Of a stretch of 64,000 bases of DNA, positions 17,205 to 26,581 are shown one piece after another. Made by a program: the position numbers and the translations under genes. The DNA is taken from the NCBI GenBank assembly GCA_947259315.1, contig CAMYLR010000023.1:18437-82436 (forward strand). The letters run 5' to 3'. Origin of the DNA: an uncultured Gemmatimonadales bacterium (GTDB lineage Bacteria; Gemmatimonadota; Gemmatimonadetes; JACCXV01; JAHWKZ01). Within the stretch, counting starts at the first letter, position 1, and every line of letters begins with the position of its first letter. The notes below the pieces were generated by a model that saw nothing but the letters and a program-made list of their open reading frames with translations, ran no database searches and was not told the DNA's origin.

Positions 17205-17551
17205 TCCGGATCTCCCTCGGCCAATCGACCGATCTGGCGTACACGATCAACCGACACGACGAGATCGCGACGGCCACTGTCCAGTTCGCGCCATCGCGCG
17301 ACGTACTCCATGACCTGCCGCTGAACATCCGGCGTCGGACCGCGCTCGGTCTCGAGAAACTTTTGGCACACCGCCCCCAGATCGATCTCGAACCGTCGCT
17401 CGAGGCGGCGTATCGTGCGACAAAGTCTGAGCTTCGCGATGTCACCGATGATCTCTAGTTGCTGCGCCATCCGGGCCGGTGAGTTGTCGTGGACACGGTA
17501 CCGTTCGGCCGCTGTCTCGGCTTGATCGGAGGTCAGAACGATGAAGTGCAT
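17180..17551 (-). CDS. Small protein of unknown function
   Basis: I do not recognise this family. From ATG 17551 (IVLTSDQAETAAERYRVHD) it is 123 residues, mainly charged and predicted helical, with no signal peptide or membrane segment; an upstream start at 17593 would overlap the ArsR promoter region. Features are a run of Arg/Glu and CRTIRRLERRFEIDLGAVC, perhaps DNA- or RNA-binding. It overlaps DUF2905 by 25 bases and so is probably the first gene of the queA transcript. Confidence 0.55.
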   Translation of the reverse strand: MHFIVLTSDQAETAAERYRVHDNSPARMAQQLEIIGDIAKLRLCRTIRRLERRFEIDLGAVCQKFLETERGPTPDVQRQVMEYVARWRELDSGRRDLVVSVDRVRQIGRLAEGDPEWASSHDS

Positions 17552-17610
17552 AGGTCGGTCGGCAATATACCGCTGAAAAAAGAATGTCCTCACCGGAGGT
17601 GGACTTGTTT

Positions 17611-17630
17611 GGTTATTTGGCTAAAATACC
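17611..17630 (+). promoter_or_regulatory. Putative ArsR operator overlapping the arsR -10
   Basis: An AT-rich imperfect inverted repeat, GGTTATTTGGCTAAAATACC, contains a perfect TATTT/AAATA pair and includes a -10-like TAAAAT (17622-17627). It lies five bases before the ATG at 17635. Autorepression by ArsR binding over its own promoter is the known mode for the family. The -35 is unclear. Suggestive only. Confidence 0.4.
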
Positions 17631-17634
17631 ACGC

Positions 17635-17967
17635 ATGCGAAGGCTCGAAGGGAACACCAAACGCAGGCTGGAGGCGCAGGCCCGAGTGATCAAGGCGTTG
17701 GCCCACCCGACGCGCCTGTTTCTCGTCGAGGAGCTCTGCCGGGAGGAACGCTGTGTCTGCGAACTGGCTGAGATGGTCGGCGCGGACGTTTCGACAGTTT
17801 CCAAACACCTGGCCGTCCTCCGCGAAGCTGGGATCGTGCGGGACGAAAAGCGAGGCAAACAGGTCTTCTACCGTCTGCGCATGGACTGCGCGCTCGATTT
17901 CGCTTCTTGTGCAAGCGTGATCCTCAAAGAGACGTCTCGCCGTCAGCTGGAGGCGATAACGAATTGA
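17635..17967 (+). CDS. arsR: ArsR/SmtB-family transcriptional repressor
   Basis: Winged-helix metalloregulator that releases DNA on binding As(III)/Sb(III). From ATG 17635 it has 110 residues: ALAHPTRLFLVEELCREERCVCELAEMVG, recognition helix DVSTVSKHLAVLREAGIV and wing GKQVFYRLR. The cysteine cluster CREERCVCEL corresponds to the classic ArsR ELCVCDL metal site. A start at 17584 is possible and would add 17 residues, but it lies upstream of the putative -10. It is nine bases before acr3, forming an arsenic-responsive operon on the opposite strand to its surroundings. Confidence 0.88.
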   Translation: MRRLEGNTKRRLEAQARVIKALAHPTRLFLVEELCREERCVCELAEMVGADVSTVSKHLAVLREAGIVRDEKRGKQVFYRLRMDCALDFASCASVILKETSRRQLEAITN

Positions 17968-17976
17968 GGTCGTGTC

Positions 17977-19083
17977 ATGAGTGAAGGCGTCGCACGCCGG
18001 CTCTCGTTGTTGGATCGCTACCTGACGGTCTGGATCTTCCTGGCGATAGCGGTGGGGGTCGGCCTCGGGTATTTGATCCCGGAAGTCGAGTCCTTCATCG
18101 ACCGCTTTCAGGTCGGCACCACCAACATCCCCATCGCGGTCGGCCTGATCCTGATGATGTATCCGCCGCTCGCCAAGGTCCGCTACGAGGCGCTGGGGAA
18201 TGTTTTCCGGCACAAGCGGGTGTTGGCCCTGTCGCTCTTTCAGAACTGGGTCGTCGGACCGATCGTGATGTTCGCGCTGGCGATGATGTTCCTGGCCGAC
18301 CTGCCAGAGTACGCGGTGGGGTTGATCCTCGTAGGTCTCGCCCGCTGCATCGCCATGGTTCTCGTTTGGAACGACCTGGCGCGTGGTGATCGCGACCTCG
18401 TCGGCGGCCTGGTCGCGCTCAACGCCATCTTCCAAGTGCTCTTCTACGGCTTTTACGCCTACGTCTTCATCACTCTCTTGCCGCCGTTGTTTGGTATGGA
18501 AGGGAGGATCGTCGACGTCACGATCGGAGAGATCGCGCAGAGCGTCCTCATCTATCTGGGGATTCCCTTTCTCGCTGGGGTGTTGACCCGGCTGATGCTC
18601 GTCAAGCGGAAGGGACGCGAGTGGTACGAGCGGGTCTTTATTCCGAGAATCAGCCCGGTAACGCTGGTGGCGCTGCTGTTCACGATCGTGGTGATGTTCT
18701 CGCTCAAGGGCAATTTCATCGTCCAGCTGCCGCTCGATGCGGTGCGGATAGCGATTCCGCTCGCTATCTACTTTGTATTCATGTTTCTGGTCACTTTCTT
18801 TGCGGGTCGGAGCCGCCGCATCCGGGCCGGCTACGCGGAGAACGCTACCATCTCGCTCACCGCTGCGAGCAACGACTTCGAGTTGGCGATCGCGGTCGCG
18901 GTGGCGGTCTTTGGTGTCGGGTCGGGCGTTGCTTTCGCTACCGTGATCGGGCCGCTGGTCGAGGTCCCGGTTCTGATCGGGTTGGTGAACGTCGCGCTCT
19001 ACTTCGAGCGCCGTTACTACGGTGTGGCACCCGAGCCAGCTCCGGAACTGGCTCGCGACCTAACCGACGCTTCCCGGATCTGA
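17977..19083 (+). CDS. acr3: Acr3-family arsenite efflux permease
   Basis: Inner-membrane As(III)/H+ antiporter, 368 residues with ten hydrophobic segments. Family signs: [32 protein letters not shown], the essential cysteine in [19 protein letters not shown], and [20 protein letters not shown]. arsR upstream supports the substrate. No arsC or arsA is seen. The 3' end overlaps the 3' end of the convergent cyclase gene by 24 bases. Confidence 0.92.
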   Translation: MSEGVARRLSLLDRYLTVWIFLAIAVGVGLGYLIPEVESFIDRFQVGTTNIPIAVGLILMMYPPLAKVRYEALGNVFRHKRVLALSLFQNWVVGPIVMFALAMMFLADLPEYAVGLILVGLARCIAMVLVWNDLARGDRDLVGGLVALNAIFQVLFYGFYAYVFITLLPPLFGMEGRIVDVTIGEIAQSVLIYLGIPFLAGVLTRLMLVKRKGREWYERVFIPRISPVTLVALLFTIVVMFSLKGNFIVQLPLDAVRIAIPLAIYFVFMFLVTFFAGRSRRIRAGYAENATISLTAASNDFELAIAVAVAVFGVGSGVAFATVIGPLVEVPVLIGLVNVALYFERRYYGVAPEPAPELARDLTDASRI

Positions 19084-21711
19084 GAGCGCGAGCTGGCTGG
19101 CGGCTTCGAGGTCCATCGCGAGTCCTTCCGTCCACGCGGCGTCGAACGGCTGGTTGCCGAGCGCGCTCTTCGTGGCTGCCACATGGCGGTCAAACAGATC
19201 ACGATCGACGTCGTCGAGGACCGCGCCCATCGGCTTTCGCAAAGCCTCCGCGGCCCCAAATAGACGCGCGGCGCGCAGGTGGTCGTTTTCCGTGGAAGCG
19301 ACCTGAGCGAGGCCGACCAATCCGTACATCTTCGTCAGCCGGTTATCGAACCGAAGCGCCAGAGTTAGTCCCTCGCTGTAATGCTCGCGTGCCCGACCCG
19401 TATTGCCCAATTCGAGCTCAGCCTGGCCCAAGTTGAAATGCAACACATCCTCGGCGGTGACGTTGCCCTGCGCACGCGAGACCTCGAGTCCCTCGAGGTA
19501 GAGCGACCGGGCGTGCTCGAAATCGCCCTGCGCCCGGTAGGCTTCGGCCAAGTTCCCGAGCAACAGCGATACCGCACGGTGGGCCCATGCAGCGTCAAAA
19601 TCGCGGGCGATCGCGAGAGCGCGCTCGTGCCGCTCGATCGCTGCATCGAGCGTGTCCTCAGTGACGTCGATCCGTCCTTGGGCAGCCAACGCGCGGACCA
19701 TGATCACCGGATCGTTCTCGGCCTCGCCAAGCGCTAGCGCCTGGTCCGCGACCTTTCGCGAGCGCTCCAGTGAACCATGAAAAAACAGCAGCGAGCTCAG
19801 TCCGTACAACGCCTTTCCGCGGTCGCGCGCATCCGTTTGAGCCTCGGCGTTGACCGCTCGCGTAGCCCATTCGATCCCTTCGGTCAGCGCCCCGGCGCGA
19901 CGCCAATAGCGCCAAAGCGTGCTCACCATCCGCAGCGCCGACGCCGACTCTTCCCCTCGGAGACTCCACTCGAGTGCGGCGCGCAGATTGTCGTTGTCCG
20001 CTCGCAGGCGATCCATCCAATCCGCCGAGTCGGGACCACTCAACCCATCCTCGGCGCGTTCGGTGAGCTCTTCGAACCAACTCAGGTGACGATCGTGAAC
20101 CGCGTTCGCATCGCCCGTTTCCGCCAGTCGTTGCGCAGCGTAGTCGCGGGTCGTCTCGAGCATCCGGTAACGCGACTCTCCAGCCGGTTCTCGCTCGACG
20201 AGCACCAGCGACTTGTCGACCAGCGCACCCAGTGAATCGATCACGTTGGCCGCCGGCCCGCAGACACTCTCGGCGGCGCGCAAGGTCCAACCACTGGCAA
20301 ACACGGACAGGCTGCGAAACAGCGCTTGCTCGTCCGGTTCCAAGAGCTCGTAGCTCCACTCTATCGTCGCCTCCAACGTGTCGTGTCTGGCGCCTTTCGC
20401 TCTCGAGCCGCTCCGCAAGAGCCGAAACCGATCGTCGAGACGATCCGCGATCTCATCGACCGATAGCACAGCGATGCGGGCGGCCGCGAGCTCGATCGCC
20501 AGCGGGATCCCATCCAACCCGTGGCACAGCCTGGCTACGGTAGCCGCGTTTTGTTCGTTGATCGTGAAGTCGCTGCGTGCCAACCGCGCGCGATCGACAA
20601 ACAGCTGTACAGCATCGAACGCGTGAGCGGCCTCAGCGACGGCGGTCGACGGCAGCTGATCCGGATTCGGGGTGTCGAGCACCGGCACCTGCCATACTTG
20701 CTCGCCTTCGAGTCCCAGGCTCTCACGACTGGTAGCCAGAATTCGAACACCCGGGCTGGAGTGAAGCAACAACGCAGCCAGCTCCGCGCATGCATCCCGG
20801 GCGTGCTCACAGTTGTCGAGAAGCAACAACACGTGCTTCGATCGCAGCCCGTCAGTCAGCGTATCGAGCAGCGGTCGCCCACCGGCCTCCCGGATTCCGA
20901 CCGCTGAAGCGACCGCTTGTGGAACTCGCGCCGGGTCGGTTACCGCACCCAGCTCAACCAACCAAACGCCGTCCTCGAACTGATCCAACAGCCCGCGTGC
21001 CACTCGAGTTGCGAGTCGCGTCTTACCGGTACCGCCAAGCCCGGTGAGCGTCACCATGCGATGCCGTTCGAGCAGCGCGTTGACCGTCTCGATCGCACGT
21101 TCGCGATCGACAAAGCGTGTCAGCCGATGGGGCAGATTGTGCCGGGGCTGGTCGGATGACTCGAGCGGGGGAAAGTCGCCCTGCAGGCTGGCGTGCAGGA
21201 GCTGGAACACACGCTCCTGTCGCTCAACATCGCGCAGCTGGTGCTCACCGAGATCGAGGAACCCGGCCCCCTCGGGCGCGTGCTCCCCGATCAAATCGCG
21301 GGTGGGTCCGGAAACCAAGACCTGGCCGCCGTGTCCGATCGAGACCAGCCGGGCGATCCGGTTCAAATCGCGACCGAAGTAGTCTCCATCGCGGTGTTCG
21401 GGTTGACCGGTGTGGAGCGCCATCCGCACGCGGAGCTCGCTACCCGCCTGAACGGAGGTTTCGAGTCCCCGCTGAGCCTCGAGCGCGGCGGCCAATGCGT
21501 CAGACGGTGTCGAGAACGCGGTGCAAAAAGCGTCGCCGATCGTCTTGAAGATGTGCCCGGAATGGGTTTCGATCGCACGTCGCAACAAAGCATCGTGATC
21601 GGCGAGCGCCTTCTCCATGCCGACAGGGTCTTGCTCCCAAAGCCGGGTGCTGCCCTCGATGTCGGTAAAGAGGAAGGTGACGGTTCCGGTCGGCGGAGAC
21701 GTGTGCACCAT
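19060..21711 (-). CDS. Class III cyclase domain fused to NB-ARC-like ATPase and TPR repeats
   Basis: A large (883-residue) signalling protein. Residues about 1-170 are a class III nucleotide cyclase: [16 protein letters not shown] with a metal Asp, FKTIGDAF with the second Asp and purine-specifying Lys, DLNRIARL with transition-state Asn and Arg, and [10 protein letters not shown]. Residues 215-480 are a STAND/LuxR-type ATPase with Walker [34 protein letters not shown] and [13 protein letters not shown]. From about 560 come tandem TPR-like helices. No DNA-binding domain is seen. All cyclase residues look intact, so cAMP synthesis is plausible. The input signal is unknown. It lies between ruvB and arsR-acr3, probably inserted into the ruv-queA order. 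Confidence 0.87.
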   Translation of the reverse strand: MVHTSPPTGTVTFLFTDIEGSTRLWEQDPVGMEKALADHDALLRRAIETHSGHIFKTIGDAFCTAFSTPSDALAAALEAQRGLETSVQAGSELRVRMALHTGQPEHRDGDYFGRDLNRIARLVSIGHGGQVLVSGPTRDLIGEHAPEGAGFLDLGEHQLRDVERQERVFQLLHASLQGDFPPLESSDQPRHNLPHRLTRFVDRERAIETVNALLERHRMVTLTGLGGTGKTRLATRVARGLLDQFEDGVWLVELGAVTDPARVPQAVASAVGIREAGGRPLLDTLTDGLRSKHVLLLLDNCEHARDACAELAALLLHSSPGVRILATSRESLGLEGEQVWQVPVLDTPNPDQLPSTAVAEAAHAFDAVQLFVDRARLARSDFTINEQNAATVARLCHGLDGIPLAIELAAARIAVLSVDEIADRLDDRFRLLRSGSRAKGARHDTLEATIEWSYELLEPDEQALFRSLSVFASGWTLRAAESVCGPAANVIDSLGALVDKSLVLVEREPAGESRYRMLETTRDYAAQRLAETGDANAVHDRHLSWFEELTERAEDGLSGPDSADWMDRLRADNDNLRAALEWSLRGEESASALRMVSTLWRYWRRAGALTEGIEWATRAVNAEAQTDARDRGKALYGLSSLLFFHGSLERSRKVADQALALGEAENDPVIMVRALAAQGRIDVTEDTLDAAIERHERALAIARDFDAAWAHRAVSLLLGNLAEAYRAQGDFEHARSLYLEGLEVSRAQGNVTAEDVLHFNLGQAELELGNTGRAREHYSEGLTLALRFDNRLTKMYGLVGLAQVASTENDHLRAARLFGAAEALRKPMGAVLDDVDRDLFDRHVAATKSALGNQPFDAAWTEGLAMDLEAASQLALSDPGSVG

Positions 21712-21739
21712 CGATTTGAGTCAGACTCGGGTTGGCTGC

Positions 21740-22813
21740 TCAGCTATCGAACAGGTGTTCCTGCGGGTTGTCGGCGCTGGGTGGCGAACCCGCGATCCCG
21801 AGGTGTGTGTAGGCGCGGGCGGTCGCCACTCGACCCCGCGGCGTGCGATGCAAGAACCCACTCTGGATCAAGAACGGCTCGTGCACTTCCTCGAGCGTGT
21901 CGGCGTCCTCGCCGACGGCTACCGCCAGCGAGTTCACGCCCACCGGACCGCCGCCAAACTTGTCGATCAGTGCGGTCAAGATCCGGGTGTCCATCTCGTC
22001 GAGGCCGACGTCGTCGACATCGAGCGCCTCCAGCGCGGCACCCGCGATCTCGCCGGTAATCCGACCATCACCCTTTACGAGTGCAAAGTCACGGCTCCAC
22101 TTGAGCAGACGATTGGCGACCCGCGCCGTACCCCTCGAGCGCTCAGCGATGACGCCGATGCCGTCCGCATCGATCGCGACGTCGAGGATTCGGCCCGATC
22201 GCTCGACGATCTGCGCCAACTCGTCCGAGGTGTAGAAATCGAGTCGCGCGGCGTGTTCGAACCGGGAACGTAGCGGACCGGTCAACAGTCCACGTTTGGT
22301 AGTCGCGCCGACCAGCGTGAAGTGCTCGAGCGGCAGCGATACCGATCGCGCCGCCGGTCCGGAATCGATCAAGATGTCAAGTTGAAACTCTTCCATGGCC
22401 GGGTACAAGTACTCCTCGACGACCGTTCGCAGACGATGGATCTCGTCGATGAACAAGACGTCGCCGCGCTCGAGACCGGTCAACAATCCGGCCAGATCGC
22501 CCGGTTTCTCGAGCACCGGGCCGCTAGTGACGCGGATCTTGCCGCCCAGCTCGTGGGCCAGGATATGGGCCAGCGTCGTCTTGCCGAGCCCCGGCGGACC
22601 GGAGAACAAGCAGTGACCGAGCGGTTCCCCGCGTTGCTTGGCGGCTTCGATCGAGATCGCCAGGTTTTGTTTGAGCTTCTCCTGTCCCGCGAACTCGGCC
22701 AACGTGCGCGGGCGGAGCGTCTGCTCGAACACTTCCTCCTCGGGCGCCGCCGGCTCGGGGCGCGTGGCGCTCCCCGTCAGGTACGATCGAAACGGCTTGT
22801 CGGTTTCTGTCAT
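21740..22813 (-). CDS. ruvB: Holliday junction helicase motor RuvB
   Basis: Hexameric AAA+ motor for branch migration. The 357 residues have the family N-terminus ([19 protein letters not shown]), Walker [16 protein letters not shown], Walker [10 protein letters not shown], sensor 1 [17 protein letters not shown] and the C-terminal winged helix with [16 protein letters not shown]. It sits four bases downstream of ruvA. Confidence 0.97.
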   Translation of the reverse strand: MTETDKPFRSYLTGSATRPEPAAPEEEVFEQTLRPRTLAEFAGQEKLKQNLAISIEAAKQRGEPLGHCLFSGPPGLGKTTLAHILAHELGGKIRVTSGPVLEKPGDLAGLLTGLERGDVLFIDEIHRLRTVVEEYLYPAMEEFQLDILIDSGPAARSVSLPLEHFTLVGATTKRGLLTGPLRSRFEHAARLDFYTSDELAQIVERSGRILDVAIDADGIGVIAERSRGTARVANRLLKWSRDFALVKGDGRITGEIAGAALEALDVDDVGLDEMDTRILTALIDKFGGGPVGVNSLAVAVGEDADTLEEVHEPFLIQSGFLHRTPRGRVATARAYTHLGIAGSPPSADNPQEHLFDS

Positions 22814-22816
22814 CGG

Positions 22817-23410
22817 CTACTCGTTTATCGTGGTCAACGCGTGACGGGTGATCTCGGGTGCCTCCGCATCGGGGTGATCGTTGAGCGTGTGCTGCACCGC
22901 TCGCTCGGCAGCTGAGCGCCGAATCCCGAGTGCGATCAACGCCTTGACCGCATCTTCACCCTCGGTCGTCAGCTCGATCGGCTCCTCGTCCACCTCCGAC
23001 TCGGCCAGATCGGCGACCTTGTCCTTGAGCTCGAGCACCATTCGCTCGGCGGTTTTCTTTCCCACACCACTGATGCCGGTCAGCGTCGCCAGGTCCTGGC
23101 GCCGAACGGCGGTCACGAACCGCTCCGGGGTCAGCCGGGACAGCACGTGGAGCGCGAGCCGCGGACCGATGCCGCTAACGGTGATCAGCGTCTCGAAGAG
23201 GCGCCGCTCGCGCGTGGTGGCAAAACCGTACAGTGTTAGCTCCTCGGCGCGCACGTGCAGATAGGTGACGACGCGCGCTGTTTCGCCCTCGGCGGGCATA
23301 GCTTCGTACGTCGACAACGGGATCGCCACCCGGTACCCGACTCCACCGACATCGACGATCAACTCGTCGATCGCCTTGCTCACGAGCTCCCCGTTCAACG
23401 ATCCGATCAT
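22817..23410 (-). CDS. ruvA: Holliday junction branch-migration protein RuvA
   Basis: Tetrameric junction-binding protein, 197 residues: domain I MIGSLNGELV and VGGVGYRVAIPLSTYEAM, domain II with the helix-hairpin-helix segments VSGIGPRLALHVLSR and ISGVGKKTAERMVLELKDK, and a C-terminal RuvB-binding domain. ATG 23410 overlaps the ruvC stop by four bases (ATGA); the longer frame to 23452 is inside ruvC. Confidence 0.96.
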   Translation of the reverse strand: MIGSLNGELVSKAIDELIVDVGGVGYRVAIPLSTYEAMPAEGETARVVTYLHVRAEELTLYGFATTRERRLFETLITVSGIGPRLALHVLSRLTPERFVTAVRRQDLATLTGISGVGKKTAERMVLELKDKVADLAESEVDEEPIELTTEGEDAVKALIALGIRRSAAERAVQHTLNDHPDAEAPEITRHALTTINE

Positions 23411-23895
23411 GTCGACTTCACCGCTGGGACGGCGTCCCGATGAAGGTGGCACAGTGCCACCGCCAGACTATCGGTGGCGTCGGGCGGCAGCTCCGCCTCG
23501 CCCAACCCTAACAATGAGCACACCATGTACGCGACCTGACTCTTGCTGGCACCGCCATTGCCGACAACCGATCGCTTGACCTGACGCGGCGCATACTCGT
23601 GGATTGGCAGGTTCGCGCGCCTAGCGGCCAGCAGCAACACACCGCGCGTCTGACTCATAACCGCCAACGCCTTGACGTTTTGACCCAGGAACGCGTTTTC
23701 GATCGCGATCGCGGCCGGCGAGAACTCTTCGACCAACGCTCGAAAACCGTCGTCGATCGCGACCAATCGGTCGGGGAGCGATCCCTTACCGCCGCGGATC
23801 GTACCGCAGTCGATGCAGACCGTGGATCCGGATCGCTGCTCGATCACGCCGTAACCGGTTACCGTGCTGCCCGGGTCGATGCCCAGAACGCGCAC
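23407..23895 (-). CDS. ruvC: Crossover junction endodeoxyribonuclease RuvC
   Basis: Resolves Holliday junctions. The 162-residue product has catalytic acidic residues in VLGIDPGSTVTGYG, IAIENAFLGQN and PPDATDSLAVALCH. The start is GTG 23895 after a GGAGG-like sequence; longer frames extend into yebC. It follows yebC by 13 bases, the common yebC-ruvC-ruvA-ruvB order. Confidence 0.96.
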   Translation of the reverse strand: MRVLGIDPGSTVTGYGVIEQRSGSTVCIDCGTIRGGKGSLPDRLVAIDDGFRALVEEFSPAAIAIENAFLGQNVKALAVMSQTRGVLLLAARRANLPIHEYAPRQVKRSVVGNGGASKSQVAYMVCSLLGLGEAELPPDATDSLAVALCHLHRDAVPAVKST

Positions 23896-23908
23896 TGCCT
23901 GCCTCCCC

Positions 23909-24655
23909 TCAACTGGCGCGGGCCAGAATCTCCTCGTCGATGTCGAAGTTGGCCGCCACGCGCTGGATATCGTCGTCGTCCTCGAGAGCGTCGAGGAGCT
24001 TGAGAAGCCTCTCGGCGTCACCGCCCTCGACGGCGACGGCGCTCTTGGCGATCATCGTCAGCTCGGCTTCCTCGCTCTCGACCCCGGCGTCGCGCAAAGC
24101 CTCCTGCACCGCGTGCAGATCACTAAACGAGGTCATCACGCGGTAGTAGTCGCCATCGGAGATAACGTCTTCGGCGCCGGCTTCGATCGCCGGCAGGAAG
24201 ACCGACTCTTCGTCGAACTTGGACGCATCGATCAAGATCTGGCCCTTCTGATCGAACATCCACGCCACCGAACCATCCTTCCCGAGGTTGCCCCCGTACT
24301 TGGTCAGTATGTGACGCACCGAGGCAACGGTCCGTTTTTCGTTATCAGTCAGAGCCTCGATAAAGATCGCCACCCCGCCAGGCCCGTAAGCCTCGTAGGT
24401 GACGGGCACGTAGTTGACGCCGGGAAGCTCACCTGTGCCACGTTTGATCGCCCGATCGATGTTGTCGGCGGGCATGTTCTGCGCCTTGGCGTTCTCGACC
24501 GCAGTGCGCAGGCGAGGGTTCATGCCGGTATCACCCCCGCCATCCCGTGCCGCGACGGTGATTTCCTTGATCAGCCTGGAAAAGATCTTGCCGCGCTTGG
24601 CGTCGGCGGCGGCCTTCTTGCGCTTGATCGTCGACCATTTCGAGTGACCGGACAT
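23909..24655 (-). CDS. yebC: YebC/PmpR family protein
   Basis: Members are TACO1-type translation factors that relieve ribosome stalling, and some have been reported as transcription regulators. The 248 residues start MSGHSKWSTIKRKKAAADAK and include NPRLRTAVENAKAQNMP, YEAYGPGGVAIFIEALTDN and an acidic end. ATG 24655 gives the canonical N-terminus. It is the first gene of the minus-strand ruv set and is divergent from the secreted protein at 24746. Confidence 0.93.
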   Translation of the reverse strand: MSGHSKWSTIKRKKAAADAKRGKIFSRLIKEITVAARDGGGDTGMNPRLRTAVENAKAQNMPADNIDRAIKRGTGELPGVNYVPVTYEAYGPGGVAIFIEALTDNEKRTVASVRHILTKYGGNLGKDGSVAWMFDQKGQILIDASKFDEESVFLPAIEAGAEDVISDGDYYRVMTSFSDLHAVQEALRDAGVESEEAELTMIAKSAVAVEGGDAERLLKLLDALEDDDDIQRVAANFDIDEEILARAS

Positions 24656-24745
24656 GATCATCAATATACGGAGGAATCCCGGGTTGTCGCCGGTGGGATC
24701 ACCCCAACCATTGCGGCAGAACACCATCGGACGAAAGATTCCGGT

Positions 24746-25345
24746 ATGCGATCGACTCTCCTGGCACTCATCGCACTCTCCCCGACCACGCCGCTCATCG
24801 CCCAAGAAGCAGACTCCCTCGTCGCCCGCCCGGTGGCCCCGGTCGTTCGCAAGAACGTCTGCCCGTTCGAATGCTGCGTGTACCGAGAGTGGACGGCGAT
24901 CGGTGAGATACCGGTGTACGCAACGGAAGGCGACACGACTGCGGTCGCGTTCACGATCGTGGATGGCGAGCCGTTCACCGCGATCGAGGGCAACGTGCAC
25001 CTCGATCGATTGGGGCTCGTGGCGGTACATCGAGCAGTAACCGACACCATCTATGACACCTACCACTACGAATCGGGAGACACGCTCGTCGTGCTCGACT
25101 ACCTGGGTGAAGGGTTTTTCACCGCCTGGCTGAGTGGGCGGATGGCGGAAGTCGAGGCGTTTTGGATGTTCGAAGACCCCGACGAACATGGGACCGTTGA
25201 CGATCCTGGAGCCGACGGTCCGGCATGGACCGTTGTCGCCGAACCCGATCCCCATTGGTGGGTTCGCGTTCAGACTATGGACGATCGTAACGGCTGGATC
25301 TACATGAACGCGTCTCGGGTGACGAACGCCGACGCGTGCGGCTAG
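24746..25345 (+). CDS. Secreted protein of unknown function, SH3-like features
   Basis: The 199-residue product has a signal peptide ending near LIAQ (residues 1-20). The mature part has a cysteine cluster CPFECCVYREW and repeated short beta-rich stretches; GEIPVYATEGDTTAVAF and WWVRVQTMDDRNGWIYM look like bacterial SH3 or SH3-like ligand domains. A lone cysteine lies two residues before the C-terminus. It is divergent from yebC and 48 bases before the GcvT-like gene on the same strand, so co-transcription is possible but not shown. Confidence 0.65.
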   Translation: MRSTLLALIALSPTTPLIAQEADSLVARPVAPVVRKNVCPFECCVYREWTAIGEIPVYATEGDTTAVAFTIVDGEPFTAIEGNVHLDRLGLVAVHRAVTDTIYDTYHYESGDTLVVLDYLGEGFFTAWLSGRMAEVEAFWMFEDPDEHGTVDDPGADGPAWTVVAEPDPHWWVRVQTMDDRNGWIYMNASRVTNADACG

Positions 25346-25393
25346 AGTCTATCAAGCGATAGGAACGAGCCCTCGCCAACCAGCGGGTCACGG

Positions 25394-26581
25394 ATGCTCA
25401 GAACGACGCCCTTCCACCCCCGCACGGGTCCGTTGTGCCAAGCGAAGAATTGGCGCCGCTGGGCCGGCTACGTGGCTGCCAGCTCGTATGAGCTCACCCA
25501 CGAACGTGAATACCACGCGATCCGCAGCGCGGCGGCCCTGATCGATGTGTCCCCCCTCTACAAATATTCGGTGCGCGGACCGGATGCCGGGCGGCTGCTA
25601 AACCGCGTCGTTACACGCGACGTCGACAAGTGTGCGGTCAATCAGGTGATGTACACCCCGTGGTGTGACGAGGACGGAAAGGTGATCGACGACGGCACGT
25701 TGTCGCGACTGGGCGAAGAGACGTTTCGACTGACCGCCGCCGAGCCGAACTTGCGCTGGCTCCGCGACAACGCGCTCGGCCTAAACGTGACGATCGACGA
25801 CGTCACCGACTCGATCGCGGCCGTGGCGTTGCAGGGGCCCAACTCACGCGAGATCCTCAAGCACGCTTCGGATGCCGAACTGGACGACCTTCGGTTCTTC
25901 CGATTGACACCGGCGCGAGTTCAAGAGGTTCCGGTGACGATCTCACGCACCGGATACACCGGCGATCTGGGCTACGAGGTCTGGGTCGACGCGGAGCGGG
26001 CGGTGTCACTCTGGGACGCGCTCATGGCGGCCGGTGAACCGTACGGAATCACCCCTGCCGGTATGCTGGCGCTCGACGTCTCGAGAATCGAAGCTGGCCT
26101 GCTGTTGAATCAAGTCGATTACATCCCGGCCAATAAGGCGCTTCTCGAGACGCGCAAGTCGTCGCCGTTCGAACTCAGCCTGGGGTGGACGGTCGCACTC
26201 GGCAAGGATCAATTCGTCGGCCGAGCATCGCTGGTCGAGGAACAGCGCCGAGGTCCGGCGTCGCACCTGAGGGGGCTAGAAATCGAGTGGGAGTCGCTGG
26301 AGGAGATATACGCCGAGTTTGGCCTCCCGCCCGAGCTTCCGACGATCGCCTGGCGAACGAGCGTGCCGGTGTACTCGAACAGCAAGCAGATCGGCTACGC
26401 AACCAGCGGAGCCTGGTCGCCGACGCTCAAGAGGTACATCGCGCTGGCACACTTGCGTGCCCAACACGCGGAACTGGGCACCAAGCTGGCGATGGAGGTT
26501 ACCGCCGAGCATCAGCGCAAATCGGCGCTAGCAAGGGTCGTAACGACGCCGTTCTTCGACCCCGAACGGAAGCGCGCCTGA
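25394..26581 (+). CDS. GcvT-like folate-dependent aminomethyltransferase/demethylase
   Basis: A 395-residue protein of the GcvT/DmdA/YgfZ fold that usually transfers one-carbon units to tetrahydrofolate. Seen: HEREYHAIRSAAALIDVSPLYKY, RVVTRDVDKCAVNQVMYTPWCDEDGKVIDDG, VALQGPNSREIL, ISRTGYTGDLGYEVWV, ALDVSRIEAGLLLNQVDYI and GYATSGAWSPTLKRYIALAHL. The canonical glycine-cleavage YTGEDG reads YTGDLG, as in demethylase-like paralogs. No gcvH or gcvP is adjacent, so glycine cleavage is unlikely to be its job. Its stop overlaps the next FAD gene (TGATG), which argues for a shared pathway. Confidence 0.82.
   Translation: MLRTTPFHPRTGPLCQAKNWRRWAGYVAASSYELTHEREYHAIRSAAALIDVSPLYKYSVRGPDAGRLLNRVVTRDVDKCAVNQVMYTPWCDEDGKVIDDGTLSRLGEETFRLTAAEPNLRWLRDNALGLNVTIDDVTDSIAAVALQGPNSREILKHASDAELDDLRFFRLTPARVQEVPVTISRTGYTGDLGYEVWVDAERAVSLWDALMAAGEPYGITPAGMLALDVSRIEAGLLLNQVDYIPANKALLETRKSSPFELSLGWTVALGKDQFVGRASLVEEQRRGPASHLRGLEIEWESLEEIYAEFGLPPELPTIAWRTSVPVYSNSKQIGYATSGAWSPTLKRYIALAHLRAQHAELGTKLAMEVTAEHQRKSALARVVTTPFFDPERKRA

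Noticed and set aside
25346-25393. Possible glycine riboswitch before the GcvT-like gene
   Set aside because: Only 48 bases are available and no aptamer-like stems are seen.
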